A stretch of DNA of 64,000 bases from JAEZFI01 sp044508215 (lineage in GTDB: Bacteria > Actinomycetota > Acidimicrobiia > Acidimicrobiales > Microtrichaceae). A model generated the notes under the pieces. The model had not been told where the DNA came from and ran no database searches. It saw only the letters and a list, made by a program, of their open reading frames with translations. The translations under genes and the position numbers were made by a program. The DNA lies in NCBI GenBank assembly GCA_044508215.1, contig JBIQID010000001.1:1-64000 (forward strand), in the 5' to 3' direction. The stretch's first letter is position 1. The number at the start of each line of letters is the position of its first letter. Shown one piece after another: positions 25,256-34,938 of the stretch.

Positions 25256-25325
25256 CCCCCTCGGTGTCGCGGTGCCCGCGCAACCTAACGGAGGAACCTG
25301 GACTTGTCGACGGGTTCGAGTCGGG

Positions 25326-25343
25326 GCCGGAGCTGGCCCGGCC
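25326..25343. repeat. Repeat C, truncated by gap (C1)
   Basis: GCCGGAGCTGGCCCGGCC is identical to the right end of repeat C2 and stops at the N-run. As with C2 and C3 it sits at the 3' side of a minus-strand gene, here the second WS/DGAT. Confidence 0.6.
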
Positions 25344-25443
25344 NNNNNNNNNNNNNNNNNNNNNNNNNNNNNNNNNNNNNNNNNNNNNNNNNNNNNNNNN
25401 NNNNNNNNNNNNNNNNNNNNNNNNNNNNNNNNNNNNNNNNNNN
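25344..25443. other. Assembly gap (100 N) at repeat C1
   Basis: Scaffold gap. It hides the last codons of the second WS/DGAT. Confidence 0.98.
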
Positions 25444-26831
25444 AGCTCGAGCAGCTCGTCGAAGCCGGCGCTGAGGCTGTTGCGCAGCACCTCGGGGTCG
25501 GGGACCGCGCTGGGGTCGCTGCTCACGCCGATGTTGAGGTCGTTCTGGTAGCTCAGGAGCGTCACGTTCAGCGCGGCGCCGGCCATGGGTCCGAACGGGA
25601 ACTGGCTCACCATCCGCGCACCGGCCAGGTAGACGGGAACGGGTGCTCCGGGGACGTTGGAGGCCGTGAAGTCCACCGACTTCACCATCGAGCCGAAGAG
25701 CGCCGTGACGGCCGAGGTGGGCAGTCGGTTGAGCACGTTCGAGAGGGGGTCCACCAGCTCGTTCGCCGGCTCGGTGCGAGCATCGAGCACGAGGTCGTGG
25801 ATCCGGCGCATGTGCTCGATGGGGTCCTCGACGTCGATCGGGATCTCGATGCGGGCGGGCACGAACGCGTTCCCGGCGACGTGGGTGGTGTCGCCGTTCC
25901 GGAGGTTGATCGGGATCGCCATGCGCAGCTCGTCGCAGTCCACCCCGTGGCGCAGGTGGTAGTGGCGGAGGCCGCGGGCGATGCCGGTCACGAAGGCATC
26001 GTTGAGCTTGCCGCCCGCACGCTTGGCCGCCTTCTTCGCACGGTCGAGCGGCACCGTCATGGTGTCGAAGTGCACCGACAGCGAGCGCCCCGTCATGAGG
26101 GGGCTGAGCGGGTGCGTGGCGGGGCGCAGGACGCGGCCGATGGAGGCAGCGAGGTCAGCGGTGCTGCCGACGGCCTGCACGGGATCGGAGAGGGCCTTCG
26201 CGGCGCCGGACGTGACCGAGGCCGCCGAGCGCTTCGCGATCCCCATCTGGCGCCGTCGTGCGTGCTGGAACGCGTCGACGATCCGCTCCGGCTGGCTCAT
26301 CACGTGGATCTCGGGCGGCTCCGGCATCGGGCGCTCCGGAGCGTTCGGCTCGAGGTCGAGCAGCTCCAGCTGGAGCTGCATGCCACCGACCCCGTCGGTG
26401 ATGGCGTGGTGGAGCTTGAGCACGATCGCCGACTGGCGCTCGGCCAGACCTTCCACGACCACTGCCCGCCACAGCGGACGCGCCCGGTCGAAGCCGCTCA
26501 TCGCCACGGGCTCGGCGATCGACATCACGTCCCGCATCGTCCCCTTGCCGGGCGCCTTCACCCACCACAGGTGGAAGTGCAGGTCGAAGTGCGGATCGAC
26601 CTCCCAGCGGGGCGGAGCGACCGACATCGGGTTGGCCCGGACCCGCTGACGAAGACGGGGGACCACCCGGCTGACCCGCTCGAAGCGGCGGACCAGCACG
26701 TCACGTGGCAGCACCCGGTCGAGCACGAGGACCGCGGTCACGGTCGAGCGGAGCGACGGATCCTTCTCCACGTTCCACAGGAGCGCGTCGGTGTCGCTCA
26801 TGCGGTGTTCGAACCGGATCTCGTCGGTCAT
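25444..26831 (-). CDS. Wax ester synthase / DGAT, second copy (3' end in gap)
   Basis: 462 residues of a WS/DGAT. The catalytic HHAITDGVGG lies near residue 141, PLWRAVVVEGL precedes it, and GGKLNDAFVTGIARG, NLRNGDTTHVAGN and QFPFGPMAGAALNVTLLSY are the C-terminal family blocks. Sequence breaks at AGFDELLE, so only a few residues are missing. GGGGGAG precedes the ATG. It is clearly diverged from the first copy in the window rather than a recent duplicate. Confidence 0.92.
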
Positions 26832-26889
26832 GTCGCTCCCCCGTGTCGCGTCCCGGCATCCCGGGCCGCTCAGACTACGACCCCCGCTG

Positions 26890-28509
26890 CTACGACGGCG
26901 GGTTGCAGCTGTAGTTCGCCCGGTAGGTCTGGTGGTCGACCGTGCCATCGACGAAGGTGCGCTTGCGGACCAGCTTGATCGAGCCGCAGCCGCTTGCAGG
27001 GGTGACCGACTCCTGCACGCCGATCGCATGCCGGGTGGACCACAGCTGCACGGTGATGCTCGTGTTCGTGTAGGTGGGCCAGAGCATCACCGCGTACGGC
27101 GTGTTGTTGTGGATCTTCAGGTCGATGCTCGGGTAGGCGAGCGTCGCCTCGCGGGCGAAGGGGTAGCGGCTGATGTAGATCGAGTGCGCCTTGTGCTCAG
27201 GGATGTCGAGGCCGGCGAAGAAGGCGGCGTTGAACAGCGTCGTGGCGTACTGGCTGACCCCGCCGCCGATGTCGTCGGTGAACTTCCCCTGCTCGATCAC
27301 CGGTGCGTTGACGAAGCCCTTGTCGGCGGTGCGCCGACCGACGTGTTCGTTCACGCTCCAGGTCGAACCCGGGTGGATCAGCACCCCGCGGGTCATGTCG
27401 CTGATGCGGTGGATGTTCTTGACGCGCGGCTGACCGGCGGCGTGGCGGGTGGTGAACTCGCCCACCACCTCCTTCACCCCGAGGAGGCCGGCCTGCGCCA
27501 GGCCCTCGGCCGCCGTGATCGTCCGGGGCTCGACCGCCACCTTCGTCTCACCGGCGAGGAGGGCGGTGGCGACCGCGGCCGGCGCGGTGTCGGCGCAGCA
27601 GATGACTGCGTCGTGACCCGCACGGGGGACCGGCGCCCCGTCGACGATCTCGAAGGTCACGCCGGTGGCGTTGTAGGGGTTCGGCCGGGCGCCGTCGATG
27701 ACCTTGGCGACGTGGTCGTGGTCGAGGGCCAGCCGGGTGCCGTCGGTGTCGTTCACCAGGGAGAAGCCGGGACGGAACTTCGTGCCGTCGATCGCCACCT
27801 CCTGGTCGCCGAAGGTGAGCGTGACCTCCTCGGCGGTCGTGGCGTTCGCCTTGTCGACCAGGTCGGCCACGGTGCGGTCGTCGACGGTGGGCGGCGTCTC
27901 GACCCGCGGGCTGTCGACGTCGATCCGATCGTCGGTGCTGGCGGCGGTGCGGGGGAGTGCCTCGGCCACGGCGCTCAGGTCGATGGCCACGCCGGGTGCG
28001 CCGGGCACCAGCTCGAGCCCCTTGGCCGTCGCCTCGATGCGCGGCTCCTTCGGGAGGGTGCGCCGGTCGCCCTCGCGCGACGTCACGTCGGCGACGACCT
28101 TGGAGCGGTCGACGGTGAGGCGGAGCGACACGTCCCGATGGCCGAAGAGCGAGCCGACCCAGCGCAGCGGCGACCACGGCCCGGGGTCGCTCCGCCCGGC
28201 GGCCATGGCGGCGCGCACGGTGGCGTCCACGTCGACGCCGAGGCCGATCTCGTCGGCGGTGGTCTCGATCTGGAAGGCCTCTGCGTCGAGCACCACCGCG
28301 ACGTCCGCGAGGTCAGTGGCGAGCGCCTCCACCGTGGAGCGCAGGTCGTCCTCGTCGTGGCCGCCCACGGCGGTGCCCGCGAGGTGCACGTTGCGCATCA
28401 CCTGGCCGTCGGACGCCGCCCGGTCGATCGCCCAGGCGGCGGTGAGCAAGCCGAACAGCACCAACGGCGTCGCGAGCGCGGCAAGGAGGGCCAGACGACG
28501 ACGGGTCAC
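26890..28509 (-). CDS. VanW-family exported protein
   Basis: A 539-residue protein with one N-terminal transmembrane helix (RLALLAALATPLVLFGLL) and a large extracytoplasmic part. Two peptidoglycan-binding-like repeats (about 40-300) precede the VanW domain: GVLIHPGSTWSVNEHVGRRT, GFVNAPVIEQG, IGGGVSQYATTLFNAAFFAG and HSIYISRYPFAREATL. The usual GGGVCQ is GGGVSQ here, a serine for cysteine. Two C-terminal cysteines (SGCGS, YSC) may form a disulfide. GTG start with CAGACT 6 bases upstream. A role in wall metabolism is inferred from the family. Confidence 0.88.
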   Translation of the reverse strand: MTRRRLALLAALATPLVLFGLLTAAWAIDRAASDGQVMRNVHLAGTAVGGHDEDDLRSTVEALATDLADVAVVLDAEAFQIETTADEIGLGVDVDATVRAAMAAGRSDPGPWSPLRWVGSLFGHRDVSLRLTVDRSKVVADVTSREGDRRTLPKEPRIEATAKGLELVPGAPGVAIDLSAVAEALPRTAASTDDRIDVDSPRVETPPTVDDRTVADLVDKANATTAEEVTLTFGDQEVAIDGTKFRPGFSLVNDTDGTRLALDHDHVAKVIDGARPNPYNATGVTFEIVDGAPVPRAGHDAVICCADTAPAAVATALLAGETKVAVEPRTITAAEGLAQAGLLGVKEVVGEFTTRHAAGQPRVKNIHRISDMTRGVLIHPGSTWSVNEHVGRRTADKGFVNAPVIEQGKFTDDIGGGVSQYATTLFNAAFFAGLDIPEHKAHSIYISRYPFAREATLAYPSIDLKIHNNTPYAVMLWPTYTNTSITVQLWSTRHAIGVQESVTPASGCGSIKLVRKRTFVDGTVDHQTYRANYSCNPPS

Positions 28510-28515
28510 CCATCC

Positions 28516-28521
28516 AGTCTG
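28516..28521 (-). promoter_or_regulatory. Leaderless-type -10 (CAGACT) for the VanW gene
   Basis: CAGACT on the minus strand ends 6 bases before the GTG; it is the variant hexamer also seen at two other genes. Confidence 0.35.
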
Positions 28522-28621
28522 GCTGCTCGACCTGGATCGAACGCAGCACATCAGCGCCGTGTGACGGATTCCCACGAACGACCCGGCTCACACCCGGGTA
28601 ACCGCCCCGTCCCATCGAGCA

Positions 28622-28695
28622 GGCCGGGTAGCGGAGGACGAAGCAGCGAGCGCAGCGAGTGGAACTGAGCCGGAGCTGGCCCGGCCCAGTCAAAA
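28622..28695. repeat. Repeat C, copy C2, overlapping the nucS stop codon
   Basis: GGCCGGGTAGCGGAG...GGAGCTGGCCCGGCCCAGTCAAAAC. The ends are inverted (CCGGGTAGC / GCTGGCCCGG). The terminal CAGTCA contains the minus-strand TGA of nucS, so the element forms the last codons and stop of that gene. It fills most of the 180-bp space to VanW. Confidence 0.75.
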
Positions 28696-29349
28696 CAGAC
28701 GGAGCTCGTTGGATTCGATGCCGCGGAGCTCGTCGTAGTCGACCTCCACGCACTCGATGCCACGGCTGGCGGCCAGGACCTTCGCCTGCGGCTTGATCAC
28801 CTGTGCCACGAACACGCCTCGGACGGGCCGGAGGGAGGGGTCCAGGTCGAGCCGCTCGAGGTAGCGCGCCAGCTGTTCGACCCCGTCGATCTCACCTCGG
28901 CGCTTCACCTCGATCGCGACGGCGTTGCCCTCGTCGTCACGGCAGAGGAGGTCGACGGGACCGATGTCGGTCGGGAACTCCCGGCGGACCAGGGCGAGGC
29001 CGTCCGCGATGGTGTGCGGGTTGGCAGCGAGCAGCTCCTGGAGGTGTGCCTCCACGCCGTCCTTCTGGAGGCCGGGGTCGGGGCCCAGCTCGACGGTGGT
29101 GTCCGAGAGGATCTCGTGGATGGTGATCGTGATGGTCTCGCCCTTCGGGTTGGAGACCACCCACTGGCCGTCGCCCTCCTCCAGGTGGTTCGGGGCGTTC
29201 ATCCAGTTGAGCGGCTTGTAGGCACCGCCGTCGGCGTGGATGGCCACGCACCCGTCGGCCTTCACCATCAGGAGGCGGGTGGCTTCGGGGAGGTGGGAGG
29301 TGAGGCGGCCCGCGTAGTCCACGGTGCAACGAGCGATCACCAGGCGCAC
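28690..29349 (-). CDS. nucS: Mismatch-specific endonuclease NucS (EndoMS)
   Basis: A 219-residue NucS that cuts both strands at G-T and similar mismatches and replaces MutS/MutL repair in most Actinobacteria. The N-terminal DNA-binding domain starts VRLVIARCTVDYAGRLTSHLP. The nuclease domain has GPVDLLCRDDEGNAVAIEVKRRG (D...E-x-K catalytic core). The C-terminus ends LRLF, the short motif by which NucS binds the sliding clamp. A TAACGT hexamer ends 8 bases before the GTG. The stop codon lies inside repeat C2. The gene is divergent from a GNAT gene. Confidence 0.95.
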   Translation of the reverse strand: MRLVIARCTVDYAGRLTSHLPEATRLLMVKADGCVAIHADGGAYKPLNWMNAPNHLEEGDGQWVVSNPKGETITITIHEILSDTTVELGPDPGLQKDGVEAHLQELLAANPHTIADGLALVRREFPTDIGPVDLLCRDDEGNAVAIEVKRRGEIDGVEQLARYLERLDLDPSLRPVRGVFVAQVIKPQAKVLAASRGIECVEVDYDELRGIESNELRLF

Positions 29350-29357
29350 GGCCGCAG

Positions 29358-29363
29358 ACGTTA
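29358..29363 (-). promoter_or_regulatory. Leaderless-type -10 for nucS
   Basis: TAACGT on the minus strand ends 8 bases before the GTG. Confidence 0.45.
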
Positions 29364-29382
29364 GCCCCCGGTCCGGCGGTGG

Positions 29383-29388
29383 CAGACT
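29383..29388 (+). promoter_or_regulatory. Leaderless-type -10 (CAGACT) for the GNAT gene
   Basis: CAGACT ends 7 bases before the GTG. With the nucS hexamer it makes a compact divergent promoter of about 46 bp between start codons. Confidence 0.35.
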
Positions 29389-29395
29389 GCCCGCC

Positions 29396-29995
29396 GTGAG
29401 CGAACACCGGGTGAGGGACCTGACCCGCGGGGACCTGCCGGTGATGCGGAAGGTGCTCGGCCGCGCGTTCGCCGACGACCCGATCATGGAGCACGTCTTC
29501 GCCGGCCGCCGCGACGTCGAGCGGCGGACGGGGCTGCTCTACGCCCTGTTCTGCAAGACGCACCTGGACCTGGGGCGGTGCCTCACCACCGAAGGGCTCG
29601 AAGGGGCTGCGCTCTGGACGGCGCCGGGTCGCTGGCGGATGAGCCGCAGCGACCAGCTGAAGATGCTGCCGGGCCTCTACCGCTCGATCGGCCTCCGGTT
29701 GCCCCGGATGCTGGCCGACTTCGAGATGATGGAGCGCTTCCACGCGCAGATGCCGGCGGAGCACTGGTACCTGGCGGTGCTGGGCACGGACCCGCCGCAC
29801 CAGGGGAAGGGCGTCGGCCGCGCCCTCGTCGAGCCCGTGCTGGCGCACTGCGACGAGGAGGGCCTCGGCGCCTACCTCGAGAGCTCGAAGCGCTCGAACG
29901 TGGCGTTCTACGAGCGCTTCGGCTTCGAGGTGGTGGAGGAGCTGCGGTTCAGGGACGGACCGTCGCTCTGGGCGATGTGGCGCAACCCCCGCTGA
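29396..29995 (+). CDS. GNAT-family N-acetyltransferase
   Basis: A 199-residue GNAT: HWYLAVLGTDPPHQGKGVGRALVEPVL carries the Q-x-x-G-x-G acetyl-CoA loop, and YLESSKRSNVAFYERFGFEV the C-terminal motif B. The N-terminal half (RDLTRGDLPVMRKVLGRAF) is typical of actinobacterial members. The acceptor is unknown. It ends at the start of the repeat-C array and converges with bipA. Confidence 0.87.
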   Translation: MSEHRVRDLTRGDLPVMRKVLGRAFADDPIMEHVFAGRRDVERRTGLLYALFCKTHLDLGRCLTTEGLEGAALWTAPGRWRMSRSDQLKMLPGLYRSIGLRLPRMLADFEMMERFHAQMPAEHWYLAVLGTDPPHQGKGVGRALVEPVLAHCDEEGLGAYLESSKRSNVAFYERFGFEVVEELRFRDGPSLWAMWRNPR

Positions 29996-30014
29996 CGTTC
30001 CTGTTCAGGACGGG

Positions 30015-30228
30015 ACGGGTTGGGACGGGTAGCGAAGCTCGAAGCAGCGAGCTTGCGAGCGTGACTGAGGCGGAGCTGGCCCGTCCAATCAGGTACGCGG
30101 AGCTCGAAGAAGCGAGCGCCAGCGAGTGAAACTGAGGCGGAGCTGGCCCGTCCCAGTCAAGAACGGACGGGTAGCGGAGCTCGAAGAAGCGAGCGCCAGC
30201 GAGTGAAACTGAGGCGGAGCTGGCCCGT
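30015..30228. repeat. Repeat C tandem array (C3), left part
   Basis: Three tandem units built on GTAGCGGAGCTCGAAGAAGC, GAGCGCCAGCGAGTGAAACT and GAGGCGGAGCTGGCCCGTCC, ending CAGTCAAGAAC. Periods are 65 and 77 bp; the second and third units are nearly identical. Each unit has inverted ends GGACGGGTAGC / GCTGGCCCGTCC, so each can fold as a long hairpin. The array runs into the N-run. Confidence 0.8.
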
Positions 30229-30328
30229 NNNNNNNNNNNNNNNNNNNNNNNNNNNNNNNNNNNNNNNNNNNNNNNNNNNNNNNNNNNNNNNNNNNNNNNN
30301 NNNNNNNNNNNNNNNNNNNNNNNNNNNN
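30229..30328. other. Assembly gap (100 N) within the repeat-C array
   Basis: Scaffold gap. Identical units on both sides suggest a collapsed tandem array of unknown copy number. Confidence 0.98.
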
Positions 30329-30346
30329 GGAGCTGGCCCGTCCCAG

Positions 30347-30354
<8 letters not shown>
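30329..30354. repeat. Repeat C, last unit, overlapping the bipA stop codon
   Basis: GGAGCTGGCCCGTCCCAGTC then AAGAAC. The TCA within it is the minus-strand stop of bipA, the same arrangement as repeat C2 with nucS. Confidence 0.75.
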
Positions 30355-32230
<1,876 letters not shown>

Positions 32231-32361
32231 GAGGGACTCCAAAGGGGGGTGGAAAAGAAGGGGCGCCGCCGGGTGGCGAGGCCGGAGACCGAGCCTGCGA
32301 GCGAGCCTGGACGATGCCGGCCCGGCGCAAACCAGGGCGGTCCATTCTGCCGGGTCGGGGC

Positions 32362-32386
32362 CAAAAGCCGCGAATTCCCCGCGGCT
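32362..32386 (-). terminator. Stem-loop with T-run after the ABC1 kinase gene
   Basis: On the minus strand AGCCGCG...CGCGGCT with a 7-nt loop is followed by TTTTGG. It is the only hairpin in the window with a clear T-run. Confidence 0.65.
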
Positions 32387-32397
32387 GGCAGTGCGCC

Positions 32398-32478
32398 GGG
32401 CGCCGGTGAGCAGTGCGTCGGGGCGCCGGGAAGCAGCGCGTCGGGGCGCCGGGTGAGCAGGCGTCAGGCGCCGGTGAG
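32398..32478. repeat. Three 23-bp tandem repeats at the 3' end of the ABC1 gene
   Basis: The unit GGGCGCCGG-(T/A)-(G)AGCAG-N-GCGTCG occurs at 32398, 32421 and 32444, with a fourth partial copy inside the last codons of the ABC1 gene (RLTGA). The repeat appears to have grown outwards from the gene's own 3' end. Confidence 0.7.
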
Positions 32479-34041
32479 GCGCTTGCGGATCACGTCGCGG
32501 CGTGCCTGCAGGTCGGCGTAGGTGAGCTGGTCCAGGTCGGGGTCGACCACGCCGAAGCCCGCCTTGATCGCCTCGGGGTCCACGCGGAGCTGGGTGGCGT
32601 CGACGCCCATGTCGGCGGCGATCTGGTCGCCGAACGTGGTCGTCATGTGGATGCTCAAGGCGGTGAACTCGGCGAGGATGTCCAGCTCGGGAGCGAGGCG
32701 GGCGATCGCCCCGTCGAGGAACATCAGGTTCTTCACGTAGAGCATCAGGATCTTCGGCAGCCGGGCGCCGTAGCCCAGGAGCGCCTTCACGATGCGCTGG
32801 ATCTCGCCGACGAGCTGCTCCTGGCTCATCGAGGTGGGGTCGACCGGCTGCTGGTCGAGGCCGAGGTCGCGGAAGACCTCGTCGAGGTCCGTGTCGGCGG
32901 GAAGCGCGCCGAGGTCGCGGAACGCAGCGAGCTGCCCCTTCACGTCACCGGTGGCTCCGGTGATCATCAGGCGAAGGAACGCGCTCCGCTCGAGCGGGGT
33001 CATCCGGGCGGTGATCCCGAAGTCGAGCAGGCCGATGCGGCCGTCGCGGAGCACGAGCAGGTTCCCGCCGTGGAGGTCGCCGTGGAAGATGCCGTGCACC
33101 ATGCAGCCCTCGGTGAAGCCCCGCATGCCCACCCGCACGACCTCGGTGGTGTCGATGCCGGCAGCCTGCATGTCCTCCACGTCGTCGAAGCCGTAGCCGT
33201 CGAAGCGCTCCATGACGAGGACCCGCCGTGTGACCAGGTCCGGGTGCGGGCGCGGCACCACGTAGCCGCGCTGGCCGAGGTCGGCGAAGACGCGCGCGAG
33301 GTCGAGCATGTTCTCGGCCTCCAGGCGGAAGTCCAGCTCCTCGGAGATCGTCTCGGCGAACAGCTCGACCAGGGCCGGCGGGTTGGCGAGCGCCGAGACG
33401 GGGATGCGCCCGACGAGGAACGGGGCCAGCCACGACATCACCCGCAGGTCGTCGTGCACCTGCTGGCGGATGGTGGGGCGCTGGACCTTGACCACCACCT
33501 CCTCGCCGGTGCGGAGCCGTGCACGGTGGACCTGGGCGATCGACGCGGCGGCCAGGGGAGTGGGGTCCAGCTCCGCGAACACCTCTCCGACGGGCCGGCC
33601 GAGCTCCGACTCGATCACTGCTCGCACCACGTCGAACGGCTCGGCCGGGACCTGGTCACGGCACTTGCGGAACTCCTCGACCAGCTCGGCCGGGAACAGC
33701 CCCTCGCCGGACGAGATGATCTGCCCGAGCTTGATGTAGGTGGGCCCGAGGGCTTCGGCGGCCAGGCGGATCCGGCGGCTGAGGCCGGCACGTGACGGCG
33801 AGCCGCCCTTGCGGCGCTCGAGGAGCGCCCACCCGCCCACTGCGCGCCCGAGGCGGAACGAGACCACGCCGAGCCGGCCGAGGGGAGGCACCCGGCCGGG
33901 CGAGGTCAGGGCGGGCACCGCGCGCCGGGTCGCAGCGCGGAGCACCGCGGTGCCACGCCTCCACGAGAGCCGTTCAGGGTCGACGACCCACGGGGCGTCG
34001 GAGGTGAACGAGCCGATCTCGAGGTCTGCGGGCATGGTCAC
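32464..34041 (-). CDS. ABC1/AarF (UbiB) family atypical kinase
   Basis: A 525-residue UbiB-type protein: the KxGQ motif LGPTYIKLGQIISSG (family-defining), PLAAASIAQVHRARL as the A-rich loop replacing the P-loop, VVVKVQRP, EELDFRLEAENM, FHGDLHGGNLLV (catalytic) and GLLDFGITARM (DFG). These proteins are ATPases linked to isoprenoid quinone and lipid metabolism. A C-terminal hydrophobic stretch (LPKILMLYVKNLMFLDG) may contact membrane. Start GTG with CAGACT 7 bases upstream; ATG two codons later is the alternative. Confidence 0.9.
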   Translation of the reverse strand: MTMPADLEIGSFTSDAPWVVDPERLSWRRGTAVLRAATRRAVPALTSPGRVPPLGRLGVVSFRLGRAVGGWALLERRKGGSPSRAGLSRRIRLAAEALGPTYIKLGQIISSGEGLFPAELVEEFRKCRDQVPAEPFDVVRAVIESELGRPVGEVFAELDPTPLAAASIAQVHRARLRTGEEVVVKVQRPTIRQQVHDDLRVMSWLAPFLVGRIPVSALANPPALVELFAETISEELDFRLEAENMLDLARVFADLGQRGYVVPRPHPDLVTRRVLVMERFDGYGFDDVEDMQAAGIDTTEVVRVGMRGFTEGCMVHGIFHGDLHGGNLLVLRDGRIGLLDFGITARMTPLERSAFLRLMITGATGDVKGQLAAFRDLGALPADTDLDEVFRDLGLDQQPVDPTSMSQEQLVGEIQRIVKALLGYGARLPKILMLYVKNLMFLDGAIARLAPELDILAEFTALSIHMTTTFGDQIAADMGVDATQLRVDPEAIKAGFGVVDPDLDQLTYADLQARRDVIRKRLTGA

Positions 34042-34048
34042 CCGGCGA

Positions 34049-34054
34049 AGTCTG
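34049..34054 (-). promoter_or_regulatory. Leaderless-type -10 (CAGACT) for the ABC1 gene
   Basis: CAGACT on the minus strand ends 7 bases before the GTG. Confidence 0.35.
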
Positions 34055-34068
34055 GCAGACGTCGAGGT

Positions 34069-34845
34069 TCAGCCGTCCAGCGCAGAACGGACGGCGTCAG
34101 CCAGCTCCGGCCGGCACACGAGCAGGTCGGGGAGCAGCGGGTCCGGGTCGTCGTAGCGGAGCGGTGAGCCGTCCAGGCGGGTGCAGTGCGCGCCCGCGGC
34201 CAGCGCCACTGCGACCGGGGCGCAGTTGTCCCACACGTACTGGCCGCCCGAGTGGGGGTACACCTCGGCCTCGCCGCGGACCACGGCCATCGCCTTCGCC
34301 CCCGCCGACCCCATGGGCAGGGCGACGCCGTCGAGGTGGTCGACGATCGTCGTCGCCTCCCTCGGGGGGCGGCTGCGGCTCACGACCACCCGTGGGTGCG
34401 ACCGGTGCTCCTCGGTGAGCGGCGGCAGAGCGGGCGGAGCGGCGGTCGACAGCACGAGCCCCAGCGGCGGCAGTGCCACGGCGCCGACGGCGGGCAAGCC
34501 ATCGATCGCCACCGCCACGTGCACCGCCCAGTCGTCGCGGCCTTCGCCGTACTCACGCGTGCCGTCGAGGGGGTCGACGATCCAGACCCTCGGCGCCGAG
34601 GTCCGCAGGCCGTCCACGTCGACGCTGCGCGAGCCGGGCGACTCCTCGCTGCACACGGGGTCGTCCGGCCGGTGGCGGGCGAGCGCTGCGACGATGAGCT
34701 GGTGGGCGGAGCGGTCGCCTTCGTCCTTCAGCTCCCTGCTCGTCGCGCCCTCCGCTGCGAGCCGGCGCCGCAGCCCCAGGAGGGCCTCCCCGGCCTCTTC
34801 GGCCAGGGCGGCGGCGAGCTGGTGGTCGTCATCGAGGTCGCGCAC
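34069..34845 (-). CDS. cysQ: 3'(2'),5'-bisphosphate nucleotidase CysQ (inositol-phosphatase fold)
   Basis: A 258-residue Mg-dependent phosphatase. Metal-site motifs are intact: CSEESPG, WIVDPLDGTREYGEGRDDW and YVWDNCAPVAVA. It likely removes the 3'-phosphate of PAP or PAPS; the divergent cysDNC operon, which makes PAPS, is the reason to choose CysQ over inositol monophosphatase. A TACGGT hexamer ends 8 bases before the GTG. The space to cysD is 93 bp and holds a GTCGAC inverted repeat that could control both. Confidence 0.88.
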   Translation of the reverse strand: MRDLDDDHQLAAALAEEAGEALLGLRRRLAAEGATSRELKDEGDRSAHQLIVAALARHRPDDPVCSEESPGSRSVDVDGLRTSAPRVWIVDPLDGTREYGEGRDDWAVHVAVAIDGLPAVGAVALPPLGLVLSTAAPPALPPLTEEHRSHPRVVVSRSRPPREATTIVDHLDGVALPMGSAGAKAMAVVRGEAEVYPHSGGQYVWDNCAPVAVALAAGAHCTRLDGSPLRYDDPDPLLPDLLVCRPELADAVRSALDG

Positions 34846-34853
34846 AGGCCAGG

Positions 34854-34859
34854 ACCGTA
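34854..34859 (-). promoter_or_regulatory. Leaderless-type -10 for cysQ
   Basis: TACGGT on the minus strand ends 8 bases before the GTG. Confidence 0.45.
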
Positions 34860-34889
34860 CCGGCGGTGCGACCGGCCGCAGGAGCGATT

Positions 34890-34904
34890 GTCGACAAAGT
34901 CGAC
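34890..34904. promoter_or_regulatory. GTCGAC-AAA-GTCGAC repeat between cysQ and cysD
   Basis: Two 6-bp palindromes spaced by AAA lie midway between the divergent promoters, about 20 bp upstream of the cysD -10. It is a candidate operator for a sulfur regulator; no regulator gene is adjacent. Confidence 0.5.
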
Positions 34905-34923
34905 CGGATTGGTCGTCTTTTGC

Positions 34924-34929
34924 TACCGT
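34924..34929 (+). promoter_or_regulatory. Leaderless-type -10 for cysD
   Basis: TACCGT ends 9 bases before the ATG; no Shine-Dalgarno is present. Confidence 0.45.
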
Positions 34930-34938
34930 CGACCGCCC

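Larger units (their letters stand above)
29996..30346. other. Gene-free region between GNAT and bipA
   Basis: About 350 bases holding only the tandem repeat-C array and an N-run. Translations through it are repetitive and arginine/serine-rich, and are not credible proteins. Confidence 0.8.
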
